Shown: piece by piece, positions 1 through 7,780 of the stretch
How the letters are laid out: each line of letters opens with the position of its first letter
Position numbering within the stretch: the first letter of the stretch is position 1
NCBI RefSeq assembly: GCF_015690345.1
Contig: NZ_JADPUN010000190.1
Location: 1-33,578, forward strand
Length of the DNA: 33,578 nt
Reading direction: 5' to 3'
From: Plantactinospora alkalitolerans
Lineage (GTDB): Bacteria; Actinomycetota; Actinomycetes; Mycobacteriales; Micromonosporaceae
Translations under genes and position numbers: made by a program
Notes under the pieces: model-generated
Databases searched by the model: none
The model's input: the letters and a program-made list of their open reading frames with translations, nothing else
Told to the model about the DNA's origin: nothing

Positions 1-38
1 GTGGCCCGGGGCGCGGCCGGCGGGGCACTGGTCGCCAT
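1..38 (-). CDS. Second sugar ABC transporter permease, first codons only (partial)
   Basis: An ATG at 38-36 on the minus strand overlaps the TGA of the preceding permease gene (ATGA overlap) and stays open to the window edge, giving M-A-T-S-A-P-P-A-A-P-R-A. Carbohydrate ABC importers of this family usually encode binding protein, MalF-type permease and MalG-type permease in this order with such 4-base overlaps, so a MalG-type permease is the expected product. Identity is inferred from position only, because just 12 residues are visible. Confidence 0.6.
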   Translation of the reverse strand, partial: MATSAPPAAPRA

Positions 39-1015
39 CACCGCTCCCGGGTGACGCGGAGGTTGACGAAGGCCAGCACGAGGGCGGCGAGGAAGAGCAT
101 CCAGCCCAGGGCGCTGGCGAGCCCCAGCGTCGGGGCGAGTTCGGACTGGAACGCGAGCCGGTACGTCTGGAGGCCGAGGACGTTCGTGTGGTCGCCGGGA
201 CCGCCGTCGGTCATGATGAGGAAGATCTGGAAGCCCTGGAGCGCGTCGCGCAGGTTGAGCAGCACGATGACCGCGGTGATGCCGCGCAGCAGCGGCCACA
301 CCACGCTGAGGTTGACCCGCCACCATCCCGCGCCGTCGATCTGGGCGGCCTCGGTCAGCGATGGGTCGATGGTCTGCAGCCCGGTCAGGTAGAGCAGGGT
401 CGCGACGGGAACCGCGGACCAGACCATGATCACGATCAGCGTCGGCAGGGCGGTGTCGGGGTTGCCGAGCCAGCCCTGCGGTTGGGCCAGCGAGCCGAGC
501 CCGAGCGCGCCGAGCAGGGTGTTGATCGCGCCGTTGGGCTCCAGGACGTACTGCCAGGCCAGGTAGACCGCGATCCCGGTGGTGATGTACGGGACGAAGT
601 AGACCGAGCGCAGCAGCCCGACGAACCGGCGGGCCCGGTTCAGGGCGAGGGCCAGCGGAAAGGAGATCACGACGGTGAGCAGCGGTGCCGCGATCATCAC
701 CCAGACCGTGTTCGTCGCCGCCGCCCGTACCGGCGGCGAGAACACCGGACTGGCCCAGAGCAGGTCGAGGTAGTTCTGGACGCCGACCCAGATCCAGGTC
801 GGTGTCAGCCCGTTCCAGCGTACGAAGGAGAGTTGCAGGCCCCAGACCAGTGTGTAGACGCCCATGACGGCGAAGAGGGCGATCGCCGGGGCCACGAAGG
901 CGTACGCCCAGGCGACCTCCCTGACCTGGTACCGCCGCCGGCGTCCGGAGCCCCGCCCGGCGCGGCCACGGGTGACCGTGACCGCACCGGGCGACGGAGG
1001 AGCATCGGTGGTCAT
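38..1015 (-). CDS. Carbohydrate ABC transporter permease, MalF/UgpA type
   Basis: This 325-residue inner-membrane protein would form half of the translocation channel of a CUT1-type sugar importer. After a basic cytoplasmic N-terminus of about 30 residues it has about six hydrophobic segments. Near the C-terminal third it carries the EAA loop (EAAQIDGAGWWRVNLSVVWP) that docks the ATPase. Its ATG overlaps the stop of the upstream binding-protein gene by four bases (1012-1015), and its own stop overlaps the next permease start, so the genes are translationally coupled. No ATPase gene is visible; CUT1 systems in actinomycetes often share an MsiK-type ATPase encoded elsewhere. Substrate cannot be read from the sequence; the divergent sugar-acid dehydratase suggests a uronic or aldonic acid or an oligosaccharide containing it. 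Confidence 0.9.
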   Translation of the reverse strand: MTTDAPPSPGAVTVTRGRAGRGSGRRRRYQVREVAWAYAFVAPAIALFAVMGVYTLVWGLQLSFVRWNGLTPTWIWVGVQNYLDLLWASPVFSPPVRAAATNTVWVMIAAPLLTVVISFPLALALNRARRFVGLLRSVYFVPYITTGIAVYLAWQYVLEPNGAINTLLGALGLGSLAQPQGWLGNPDTALPTLIVIMVWSAVPVATLLYLTGLQTIDPSLTEAAQIDGAGWWRVNLSVVWPLLRGITAVIVLLNLRDALQGFQIFLIMTDGGPGDHTNVLGLQTYRLAFQSELAPTLGLASALGWMLFLAALVLAFVNLRVTRER

Positions 1016-2385
1016 TTCCCTGCCCAGTAACCGTCGATGATCTTCTGTAGTCCTGCTCCGGCGGTCGGCACGTCCGCCTTCTTCAGCGGGGTGAGTTCCA
1101 TCAGCGACCGGGCCACCACCGCCGCGTCGTACGACGGCGGCTGGTGGGTGGTGTCACCCGGGTTGTACGCCTGGGCACCCGAGCCGAACGAGCTGATCAT
1201 CGCGCCGAGCACCGGGCCGAGCGTCGCCGTCGGATCGGCACCGAGGTCGACCGGGGGTACGTCCAGCGCGTCCTTGGCGAACTGGGCCGCGACCTCGGGC
1301 TGCGCCAGGTGGTCCAGCCACTTGACCGCGCCGTCCTTGTTCCCCGTCGTCGCCGAGACCGACAGCCCGGTCAGGGCGAACGGCGCCAGGCTCAGTTCGG
1401 GCACCGCACCGCCGCTGGGCGAGGGAACCGGGAAGGTGACGATGTTGTCGGCCTTCATCCCGTTCTGCACCAGGAACGCCAGGGTGAACGTGCCACCGAT
1501 GTCGAACGAGGACCGTCCCTGGGCGAACGCGATGTCGGCGTCGTCGATGGTCAGGGTCTGGGTGCCCGGCATCCAGTACGGCGTCACCTGGTCGTACGTC
1601 TGGAGCACGGCCCGGCCGGCGGCCGAGGTCCAGTTCTTCGCCGGGTCGTTGGAGAACAGCCCGGTGAAGCCGGCCTTGCCCAGTTTTCCGTAGGCCATCG
1701 GCTGCATCAGCCACTCCATGCCGGTGGTCGGCGCCTGGAAGCCGATGCTCAGCCCACCGTCGTCGGGCCGCACCTTCCGGACCGCCTCCAGCGCGGCGAC
1801 GAACTCCTCCCAGGTCTTCGGCGACCCGGTGACGCCCGCCGCCGTCAGCCGTTCCTTGTTCGCGTAGACGATGCCGAAGGTCCCGATCGTCAGCGGCACG
1901 CTGAACCGCTGGTTCAGCTTGATCCCGGCGGTCTTCGCGCCCTTGTCCTGGGACTGCTTGTAGTACCGCTCGGTGACGGTTCCCTCGGCGGCGACCGAGG
2001 GCAGGTAGCGGTTGGTCCAGGTGGCTTCCTCGGTGAGGTCCTCCAACAGGCCGGCGGCGCCGAAGGTGAAGTCGTCGCCGTTGGTGTGCACCTCGAACAC
2101 GTCGGGCAGGCCACGGGTCTGCGCGGCGGCCTGTACGCGGGCGATGAACGCGTCATCCGGGGTGACCGCCTCGACGGTCACTGCGATGCCGGTCTTCTGC
2201 TTGAAGGTTTCGGCGGCCTTCTGTAGCGCCGCGACGTGGGACTGCTTGAACGTCCACATCGTCAGTTTGTTCCCGTCCGCCTGGTCGTCCCCACCCGGAC
2301 TGCAGGCGGTGGCCGCGCCGGCGAGCGCGAGGATCGTGGCGATCGAGAGGTAGGTGCGGGCCGTTCGACGTAAGTATCGGTTCAC
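1012..2385 (-). CDS. Extracellular sugar-binding lipoprotein of ABC importer
   Basis: A 457-residue family 1 extracellular solute-binding protein that would capture the sugar outside the membrane and deliver it to the permeases encoded downstream. The N-terminus is a lipoprotein signal peptide with basic residues, a hydrophobic core and lipobox A-T-A-C, with Cys28 the predicted lipidated residue. The mature part begins with the usual LTMWTF strand, contains a TWEEFVAALEAVRK helix, and its length fits the 420-460 residues of the family. The start is GTG at 2385, preceded by GAAGAGG about 8 bases upstream. It is the first gene of the operon; its promoter at 2439-2467 has a palindrome between the -35 and -10 boxes, suggesting repression, probably by the nearby ROK regulator (inference). 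Confidence 0.92.
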   Translation of the reverse strand: MNRYLRRTARTYLSIATILALAGAATACSPGGDDQADGNKLTMWTFKQSHVAALQKAAETFKQKTGIAVTVEAVTPDDAFIARVQAAAQTRGLPDVFEVHTNGDDFTFGAAGLLEDLTEEATWTNRYLPSVAAEGTVTERYYKQSQDKGAKTAGIKLNQRFSVPLTIGTFGIVYANKERLTAAGVTGSPKTWEEFVAALEAVRKVRPDDGGLSIGFQAPTTGMEWLMQPMAYGKLGKAGFTGLFSNDPAKNWTSAAGRAVLQTYDQVTPYWMPGTQTLTIDDADIAFAQGRSSFDIGGTFTLAFLVQNGMKADNIVTFPVPSPSGGAVPELSLAPFALTGLSVSATTGNKDGAVKWLDHLAQPEVAAQFAKDALDVPPVDLGADPTATLGPVLGAMISSFGSGAQAYNPGDTTHQPPSYDAAVVARSLMELTPLKKADVPTAGAGLQKIIDGYWAGK

Positions 2386-2438
2386 GCTGCGCCTCTTCCA
2401 TCCCTGCGGGCGGCTCCTGGTCAGGCCAAGGAAACAGA

Positions 2439-2467
2439 ACGTAAATCAATTTGATATATAGTGTCAA
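2439..2467 (-). promoter_or_regulatory. Promoter of the sugar ABC operon
   Basis: On the minus strand TTGACA (2467-2462) is followed after 17 bases by TTACGT (2444-2439), a perfect -35 with a fair -10 for a housekeeping sigma factor. Transcription would begin near 2432, about 47 bases before the GTG at 2385. The block is strikingly AT-rich for this genome. Confidence 0.6.
2442..2458. promoter_or_regulatory. Candidate ROK operator between the divergent sugar genes
   Basis: TAAATCAATTTGATATA contains the perfect palindrome ATCAA-T-TTGAT (2445-2455). It sits inside the spacer of the binding-protein promoter and just upstream of a TATAGT box (2457-2462) that could serve the divergent dehydratase gene. 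The pattern AAATCAA-N3-GAT recurs at 5178-5190 upstream of the ROK regulator gene. A shared repressor site is inferred from these two copies. Confidence 0.5.
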
Positions 2468-2499
2468 CAACCTCGACGAGTCCAGGAAGGCACACCGCG

Positions 2500-3801
2500 A
2501 TGGCGCCGCCCCCCTCAGTGGAATCCTCCGGCCACGCAGCGGTCCTGGCCCCCGCGCCGTGGGACGTTCCCGGCGTCGGCGGTGCCCGGGTCACCCGGGT
2601 CCGGACCTTCCTGTCCGCCCCACAGGGCTGCCCGTACGTCATCACCCGGGTCGAGACCGACCAGCCCGGCCTGTACGGGCTGGGCTGCGCCAGCGATCCC
2701 CAGCGGACCCTCGCCATCCGGTCCGTCGTGGACGACTACCTCGGGCCGATGCTGCTCGGCCGGGACCCGGCGGACATCGAGGACCTGCACCGGCTGCTGC
2801 TGCACAGCGGGTACTGGCGCGGCGGCTCGATCGCCAACAACGCCCTCGCCTCGATCGACGTCGCGCTCTGGGACATCAAGGGCAAGATGGCCGGACTCCC
2901 CCTGTACCAGCTGCTCGGCGGCCGGGCCCGGGAGTACGCCGAGGCGTACACCCACGTCGACGGGGTGGACGTCGACGAGGTGGCGGATCTCGTCCTCGCC
3001 GCCCGGGAGCGGGGCTACCGGCACGTCCGGGTCCAGTTGGCCGTGCCCGGAACGGACACCTACGGCACGGCGCCCACGGACGAGCGACAGGCCGAACGGC
3101 GGCGGCTGCGGCGGGAGTCCTGGGACAGCCTGGCCTACCTGCGGCACGTTCCTGCGGCACTGGTCGGGGTACGCGACCGCGTCGGCCCCGACGTCGAGCT
3201 GCTGCACGACGCGCACGAGCGGCTGACGCCCGCCCAGGCCCGCCAGTTCGTCCGGGCGGTCGAGGACGCCCGGTTGTACTTCCTCGAGGACGCGCTCGCC
3301 CCCGAGGACGCCGCCCACTTCCCCGGACTGCGCGCGGCCGGCAGCACCCCGATCGCCGTCGGCGAACTTTACGCCGACGTCGCGCAGTACCTGCCGCTGC
3401 TGGAACAGCGCGTGATCGACTATGCCCGGATCCGCATCCCGACGCTCGGCGGGCTGACCCCGACCCGCAAGCTGGTGGCCGCCTGTGAACTCTTCGGGGT
3501 ACGGACCGCCCCGCACGGCCCCGGCGACGTGAGCCCGGTCGGGCAGGCGGCCAACGTGGCCCTCGACATCTCCTCGCCCGCCTTCGGGGTGCAGGAGGCG
3601 GCCACCTTCCGGGACGCCACGCTTGAGGTCTTTCCGGGCGCGCCGGTGCCGGTGGCGGGGCGGTTCCACCCCGGTCCGGCGCCGGGGCTGGGCGTCGACT
3701 TCGACGAGACGGCGGCACGGCGGCACCCGGTCACCGCACCGCTCGACCACGACCGCTGGGCGCTGCTGCGCGCCACGGACGGCAGCGCGCACCGGCCGTG
3801 A
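2500..3801 (+). CDS. Enolase-superfamily sugar-acid dehydratase, ManD/RspA type
   Basis: A 433-residue member of the D-mannonate/D-gluconate dehydratase subgroup, which removes water from a sugar acid to give a 2-keto-3-deoxy acid. Visible ligands fit the family: Asp237 with His239 (DAHERL), Glu263 (FLED) and Glu289 (VGEL) for Mg2+, plus Arg177, Tyr188, His339 (PHGPGD) and Glu366 (FGVQE), which align with ManD active-site residues. The helix SIDVALWDIKGK is typical. I chose ATG 2500 because AGGAAGG ends 9 bases before it; an in-frame GTG at 2461 would overlap the predicted -10 region. Divergent from the sugar importer and convergent with the ROK gene, it probably acts on the imported substrate. 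Mannonate (glucuronate pathway) is the best guess; some ManD relatives act weakly on gluconate or have other roles. Confidence 0.85.
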   Translation: MAPPPSVESSGHAAVLAPAPWDVPGVGGARVTRVRTFLSAPQGCPYVITRVETDQPGLYGLGCASDPQRTLAIRSVVDDYLGPMLLGRDPADIEDLHRLLLHSGYWRGGSIANNALASIDVALWDIKGKMAGLPLYQLLGGRAREYAEAYTHVDGVDVDEVADLVLAARERGYRHVRVQLAVPGTDTYGTAPTDERQAERRRLRRESWDSLAYLRHVPAALVGVRDRVGPDVELLHDAHERLTPAQARQFVRAVEDARLYFLEDALAPEDAAHFPGLRAAGSTPIAVGELYADVAQYLPLLEQRVIDYARIRIPTLGGLTPTRKLVAACELFGVRTAPHGPGDVSPVGQAANVALDISSPAFGVQEAATFRDATLEVFPGAPVPVAGRFHPGPAPGLGVDFDETAARRHPVTAPLDHDRWALLRATDGSAHRP

Positions 3802-3806
3802 CCCGG

Positions 3807-3821
3807 GCCGGCTCCGCCGGC
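3807..3821. terminator. Hairpin between the convergent dehydratase and ROK genes
   Basis: GCCGGC-TCC-GCCGGC forms a 6-bp stem with a 3-base loop in the 25-base gap. A wider inverted repeat, GGCAGCGC (3781-3788) and GCGCTGCC (3820-3827), could extend or compete with it. There is no T-run, as is common in high-GC actinomycetes. It may serve both strands. Confidence 0.45.
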
Positions 3822-3826
3822 GCTGC

Positions 3827-5023
3827 CTAGGCGAGCAGCAGGGACTGGGGCCGCGCCGACAGGACCTGGTCCAGCACGAGGCAGGCGGCACCCAGCGCGC
3901 CGACATCGTCGCCGAGGGCCGTACCGGTCACGGTCGTCTCGTGCATCTTCCCGACGAACGGCGACGAGGCGACTATGGAGTCGATCACCGGCAGGAACAG
4001 CCGGGACAGGTGCGGCCAGATCGGACCGCCGAAGACGATCAACTCGGAGTCGACGAGCGTGGCCGCCGCGCTGACCCCGAGCCCCACTCGCCGGGCCCAA
4101 CCGTGGATGATGTTCTGCGCGGTGCTGTCCCCCGCGTCGGCGAGCGCCATCAGGGCGAGCAGGCTCCGCTCCGCCTCACCGGGCCCCGCCGGCGCCATGT
4201 CCGGCCCCAGGACCCGCCGCTCGATGGCCTCGTTGACCAGCGCGTACGTCGTGCAGTTGGCGTCCAGCCCGCCGATCTCGCCCGCGTTGCCGGAGACACC
4301 ACGCAGGACGACGTCGTTGACCACCACGCCCATCCCGGAACCCGTACCGAGATAGAAGAACAGGAAGTTGCCGGAGTGCACGGCCGCGCCGGCCCACCGC
4401 TCGGCGATCGCCGCCGCGATGACGTCCTTGTCCATCACCACCGGCCAGCCGGTGACCCGGGACAACTGGTCGCGCAGCGGCACCCGCTCCCAGCCCGCCA
4501 GTTGGGGAGGTTCGACGACCGCGCCGGCCACCGCGTCGATCGGCCCCGGAACCGCCACACCCAGGCCCAGGATGCGGTCCCGGGGAATGCCCGAGTCCTC
4601 GACGAGCTGCTCGACGGCGGCGCTCATGTCGGCCAGCGTCCGGGCCTGGTCGACGACCTGCGGCGTCGGCTGCCGCATCCGGCGTACCACCGCGCCGACC
4701 AGGTCGAGCACCACATAGGTCACCACGGCCGGATCGAGGTGTACGCCGATCGCGAAGCTTCCGCCGGGACTGACCTGGAGAACCGTGCGGGGCTTGCCGA
4801 CCCGCCCGCCCTTCTTGCCCGCCTCGACCACGAGCCCCCGGTCGAGCAGGCGTCGGCAGATGTTCGACACGGTCTGGGCCGACAGGCCCGTCGCGGCCGC
4901 GAGCTCCACCCGGCTCAGCCCGTCGGGCGCACGCCGGATCGCGTCGAGCACGACCGACTCGTTGAAGTCACCCATCCGGGGAAGGTTGGTCCCGCGCCGA
5001 ACGGTCGGTTGGTCGATCGTCAC
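3827..5023 (-). CDS. ROK-family transcriptional regulator
   Basis: A 398-residue repressor-type ROK protein: an N-terminal winged helix-turn-helix (around LSRVELAAATGLSAQTVSN) followed by a sugar-kinase-like ROK domain with GLGVAVPGPID and FFYLGTGSGMGVV. I prefer GTG 5023 to ATG 5050, because AGGGAG lies 7 bases before the GTG and nothing comparable precedes the ATG. The ROK zinc motif (CxCGxxGCxE) is absent; at that place the protein reads GEIGGLDANCTTYALVNE, and the usual GH after the E-I is GG. Kinase activity is therefore unlikely, and ligand sensing may differ from NagC or Mlc. It is convergent with the dehydratase gene and probably controls the sugar cluster through the AAATCAA-N3-GAT sites (inference). 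Confidence 0.88.
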   Translation of the reverse strand: MTIDQPTVRRGTNLPRMGDFNESVVLDAIRRAPDGLSRVELAAATGLSAQTVSNICRRLLDRGLVVEAGKKGGRVGKPRTVLQVSPGGSFAIGVHLDPAVVTYVVLDLVGAVVRRMRQPTPQVVDQARTLADMSAAVEQLVEDSGIPRDRILGLGVAVPGPIDAVAGAVVEPPQLAGWERVPLRDQLSRVTGWPVVMDKDVIAAAIAERWAGAAVHSGNFLFFYLGTGSGMGVVVNDVVLRGVSGNAGEIGGLDANCTTYALVNEAIERRVLGPDMAPAGPGEAERSLLALMALADAGDSTAQNIIHGWARRVGLGVSAAATLVDSELIVFGGPIWPHLSRLFLPVIDSIVASSPFVGKMHETTVTGTALGDDVGALGAACLVLDQVLSARPQSLLLA

Positions 5024-5155
5024 GCCCGTACTCCCTGTTTCGGGTGCCATGAGCGTAACCGCCCGGCCACCGGCCCGGATCCGACGTCGATCCGCGCACG
5101 GACGTGCCGCCGGTCCGCCGCTTCCGCGCGCTCCGTGCGACCGGTCGCGCCGCCA

Positions 5156-5193
5156 CGGATACCGAGGACCGTACCTTAAATCAAACCGATGTA
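5156..5193 (-). promoter_or_regulatory. Promoter and candidate autoregulatory site of the ROK gene
   Basis: On the minus strand TTGATT (5184-5179) and TATCCG (5161-5156) are 17 bases apart, a plausible promoter starting near 5149. The -35 is embedded in TTAAATCAAACCGATGTA (5176-5193), which matches the AT-rich site at 2442-2458 in AAATCAA-N3-GAT. Autoregulation by the ROK protein is inferred. Confidence 0.45.
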
Positions 5194-5235
5194 CTTATCA
5201 TCCCTCGCGCCGACATCCACCAGCGAGCCTCGGCG

Positions 5236-6225
5236 TCAGGCGCTCTCCCGCAGGATCAGTTCGGACGGATAGGCGGTGGCCGGCGGCGTCCGGGCCCGAT
5301 CGAGCACGGCCGTCGCGGCCGCCGTGGCGATCCGCCCGACCGGGTGGCTCGCCGTGGTCAGGGCCGGCGCGCTGAGCGCGGCGAACGGCACGTCGTCGAA
5401 ACCGGCGACGGCGACGTCGTCCGGCACCCCGACACCGCGCCGACGCAGTACCGCCAGTGCGCCCAACGCCATCGCGTCGCTGTTCGCGAACACCGCGTCG
5501 GTATCCGGCCAGCGGTCCAGGATCGCCAGCATCGCGGCCTGCCCGCCGGCAGCGGTGAAATCGCCCGGCACCAGCCGGATCGGCAGCGCGGCCGCCCCCA
5601 TCACCTGCTGGTACGCCCTGACGGGCCGCCGGGTACACGGCATCCAGTCCGGACCGGTGACCATCGCGATCCGGCGCCGGCCGGAGTCGTACAGGTGGCT
5701 GACGATCGTGCTCGCCGCACCCCCGTTGTCCACGTCGAACGACGGCACGGCGGGAGAACCTATGCCGATCGAGACGGTCCTGCCGTCCAGGGCGGCCGGC
5801 ACCGCCGCCAGGATCCGCTCGGTGGTGTTGACGATGAGCACTCCACGGACGCTGCGGTCCTCCGCCAACCGTCGCAGTCGCTCCGGCGCGTGCAGCGGCA
5901 GCCATTCCAGGGACACCCCGACCTCGCGCGGCGCGCAGACCTCGGCCGCGGCCCGCACCACCCGGTCGACGTACGGGTCGTGCAGTACGCCCGGTTCCGT
6001 GCCGGCGACCGCCACGACGAGCCGCACCCCGCCACCGGTCGCGAGCGCCCGCGCCGCCGGGTCCGGCGCGTAGCCGAGCTGTTCGGCTGCGGCGGCGACC
6101 CGGTCCCGGGCCGAGAGAGAGGCGGCGCCGAACCCGGTGAGGACCCGGGACGCCGTCGACCGGGAAACCCCGGCGACCCGGGCGACGTCCTCCAGGGTGG
6201 CCCGCTGCGGAAGCGGCCTAGCCAT
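5236..6225 (-). CDS. LacI-family transcriptional regulator
   Basis: A 329-residue repressor with an N-terminal LacI helix-turn-helix (ATLEDVARVAGVSRSTASRV, residues about 9-28), the hinge helix region and a periplasmic-binding-protein-like sensor domain containing the family hallmark FANSDAMALGAL and the closing GFDDVPFA strand. The start is ATG 6225; longer open frame upstream lacks LacI similarity. It is divergent from the MFS transporter gene, and the 14-base site at 6421-6434 in the shared intergenic region resembles operators of actinobacterial LacI proteins such as CebR. It therefore probably controls the transporter and itself. The effector is likely a sugar but cannot be named. It ends about 50 bases from the predicted ROK promoter, so the two regulators are not co-transcribed beyond doubt. 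Confidence 0.9.
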   Translation of the reverse strand: MARPLPQRATLEDVARVAGVSRSTASRVLTGFGAASLSARDRVAAAAEQLGYAPDPAARALATGGGVRLVVAVAGTEPGVLHDPYVDRVVRAAAEVCAPREVGVSLEWLPLHAPERLRRLAEDRSVRGVLIVNTTERILAAVPAALDGRTVSIGIGSPAVPSFDVDNGGAASTIVSHLYDSGRRRIAMVTGPDWMPCTRRPVRAYQQVMGAAALPIRLVPGDFTAAGGQAAMLAILDRWPDTDAVFANSDAMALGALAVLRRRGVGVPDDVAVAGFDDVPFAALSAPALTTASHPVGRIATAAATAVLDRARTPPATAYPSELILRESA

Positions 6226-6420
6226 GCCCGCCCCCGCGCGGAAACTGGTCCGGGCGTGGTGGCGGCGCAACGGTACGATCACGGTGGCACATGGGAAAAT
6301 GATGCACCCGTGGCCCGGGCAGCGGCGAGCCGCCCAGCACCGCCGTCGCCGTGGCACCTGCACCAGGGTGCGCGAGGCGGTACGCCAGTCCGGCGGGCTC
6401 CCACCGGCGCCTGCTTGCGT

Positions 6421-6434
6421 TGGGAGCGTTCTCA
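6421..6434. promoter_or_regulatory. Candidate LacI-family operator
   Basis: TGGGAGCGTTCTCA matches 12 of 14 bases of the TGGGAGCGCTCCCA palindrome known for CebR-type LacI regulators, and both mismatches are C to T in one half. It lies 77 bases before the MFS start and about 195 bases before the LacI start in a 286-base divergent region. The rest of that region shows no RNA gene or clear second site; an AT-rich patch at about 6289-6304 may belong to the lacI promoter. Confidence 0.55.
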
Positions 6435-6511
6435 GGGGTGCGATCTCGTCAGCGACCTCCCGCCCGAGGAGTCGACGCACGCCGAACAGCCGAGAGCGGA
6501 GGCCGTACCCG

Positions 6512-7780
6512 GTGACCCCTTCTCCCGGTGCCGCCGGCACGCTCCGGCCGCCGACCGTACCGGCGCGGGTCCTCGCGGCCCGGACCGGCGTCGCCGTCGT
6601 GTTCGGACTCAACGGCCTCGCCGTCGCCTCGTGGTTCTCCCGGCTTCCGGCGGCCCGGGACGCGCTCGGGCTGACTCCGGGACGGTTGGGCCTGCTGCTA
6701 CTGGCCCTCTCGGCGGGTGCCCTGCTCGCGTTGCCGACCGCCGGGGTGCTGGCGCACCGGCTGGGCCCGGCCCGCACGGTGGCCGGCGCGACCGCACTGG
6801 CCGCGACCGGGGTGGCGCTGGCCGGCATCGCCGCCGGCAGTTGGCACGCGGTACCGGCCGTCGCGGTCGGCCTCTTCGCGCTCGGCTACGGCTCGGGCAT
6901 CTGCGAGGTCGCCATGAACGTCGAGGCGGCGGCGGTCGAACGGCGACTCGGCCGCACCGTCATGCCCCGGTTCCACGCGGCCTGGAGCCTGGGTACGATC
7001 GCCGGAGCGATCGTCGGCGCCGGCAGTGCCCGGATCGGGCTGCCGGTCGGCCTCCACCTCTGCCTGGCCGGCGCGGTGATGCTGGCCGGCACGTTGCTCG
7101 CGGTCCGGTCGTTCCTGCCGGCCAGCACCGGCACCCCGACGGACACCGCGACCACCCCGGCGCGGGGCAGCGGAACGCTGGCCGCCTGGCGCGAGCCACG
7201 CACCCTGCTGATCGGGCTGCTGGTCCTGGTGATGGCCTTCACCGAGGGGACCGCCAACGACTGGCTGGCGCTGGCCTTCGTCGACGGCCACGGGCTGACC
7301 GAAGCGGTGGGCGCGCTGGCCTTCGGCGTGTTCGCCGGGGCGATGACGGTGGGCCGGACGGTCGGCACCGTCGCGCTGGACCGCTGGGGCCGGGTGCCGG
7401 TGCTGCTCGGCACCATCGTGCTGGCCGCACTCGGCGCGGCGACGGCGGTGCTGTCCGGGCCGTGGCCGGTGGCGCTGGCCGGAGTGGTCCTCTGGGGACT
7501 CGGAACGTCGCTCGGCTTTCCGGTGGGGATGAGCGCGGCGGCCGACCAGGAGGATCGCGCGGCGGCCCGGGTCAGCGTGGTGGCCGTGCTCGGCTACACC
7601 GCCTTCCTGGCCGGACCGCCACTGGTCGGGCTGCTCGGCGACCGGGTCGGCATCCTCCGGGGTCTCCTGATCGTCCCGCTCGTGCTGCTGCCGGCCCTCC
7701 TGCTGGTGCCGGCCGCCCGCCCGCCCACGGACCGGCCCGGCGACCGGCCCGGCTACCAGCCCGGCGCCCCTGCCAGCTGA
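6512..7780 (+). CDS. MFS transporter, YbjJ/fucose-permease-like
   Basis: A 422-residue membrane protein with about 12 hydrophobic segments, typical of the major facilitator superfamily. The half-repeat contains ICEVAMNVEAAAVERRLGR followed by MPRFHAAWSLGTIAGA, a pattern I associate with the YbjJ/fucose-permease-like branch. GTG 6512 is chosen as start because GGAGG (6498-6502) stands 9 bases upstream; the frame is open further 5' but that part is not hydrophobic or conserved. The C-terminus is a Pro/Arg/Gly-rich tail. The candidate LacI operator at 6421-6434 suggests sugar-linked control. Substrate unknown. Its stop codon abuts the stop of the convergent gene with no spacer. Confidence 0.85.
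   Translation: MTPSPGAAGTLRPPTVPARVLAARTGVAVVFGLNGLAVASWFSRLPAARDALGLTPGRLGLLLLALSAGALLALPTAGVLAHRLGPARTVAGATALAATGVALAGIAAGSWHAVPAVAVGLFALGYGSGICEVAMNVEAAAVERRLGRTVMPRFHAAWSLGTIAGAIVGAGSARIGLPVGLHLCLAGAVMLAGTLLAVRSFLPASTGTPTDTATTPARGSGTLAAWREPRTLLIGLLVLVMAFTEGTANDWLALAFVDGHGLTEAVGALAFGVFAGAMTVGRTVGTVALDRWGRVPVLLGTIVLAALGAATAVLSGPWPVALAGVVLWGLGTSLGFPVGMSAAADQEDRAAARVSVVAVLGYTAFLAGPPLVGLLGDRVGILRGLLIVPLVLLPALLLVPAARPPTDRPGDRPGYQPGAPAS

Noticed and set aside
2461-2499. Upstream GTG start for the sugar-acid dehydratase
   Set aside because: It overlaps the probable -10 region and has no ribosome site; ATG 2500 has AGGAAGG at a proper distance.
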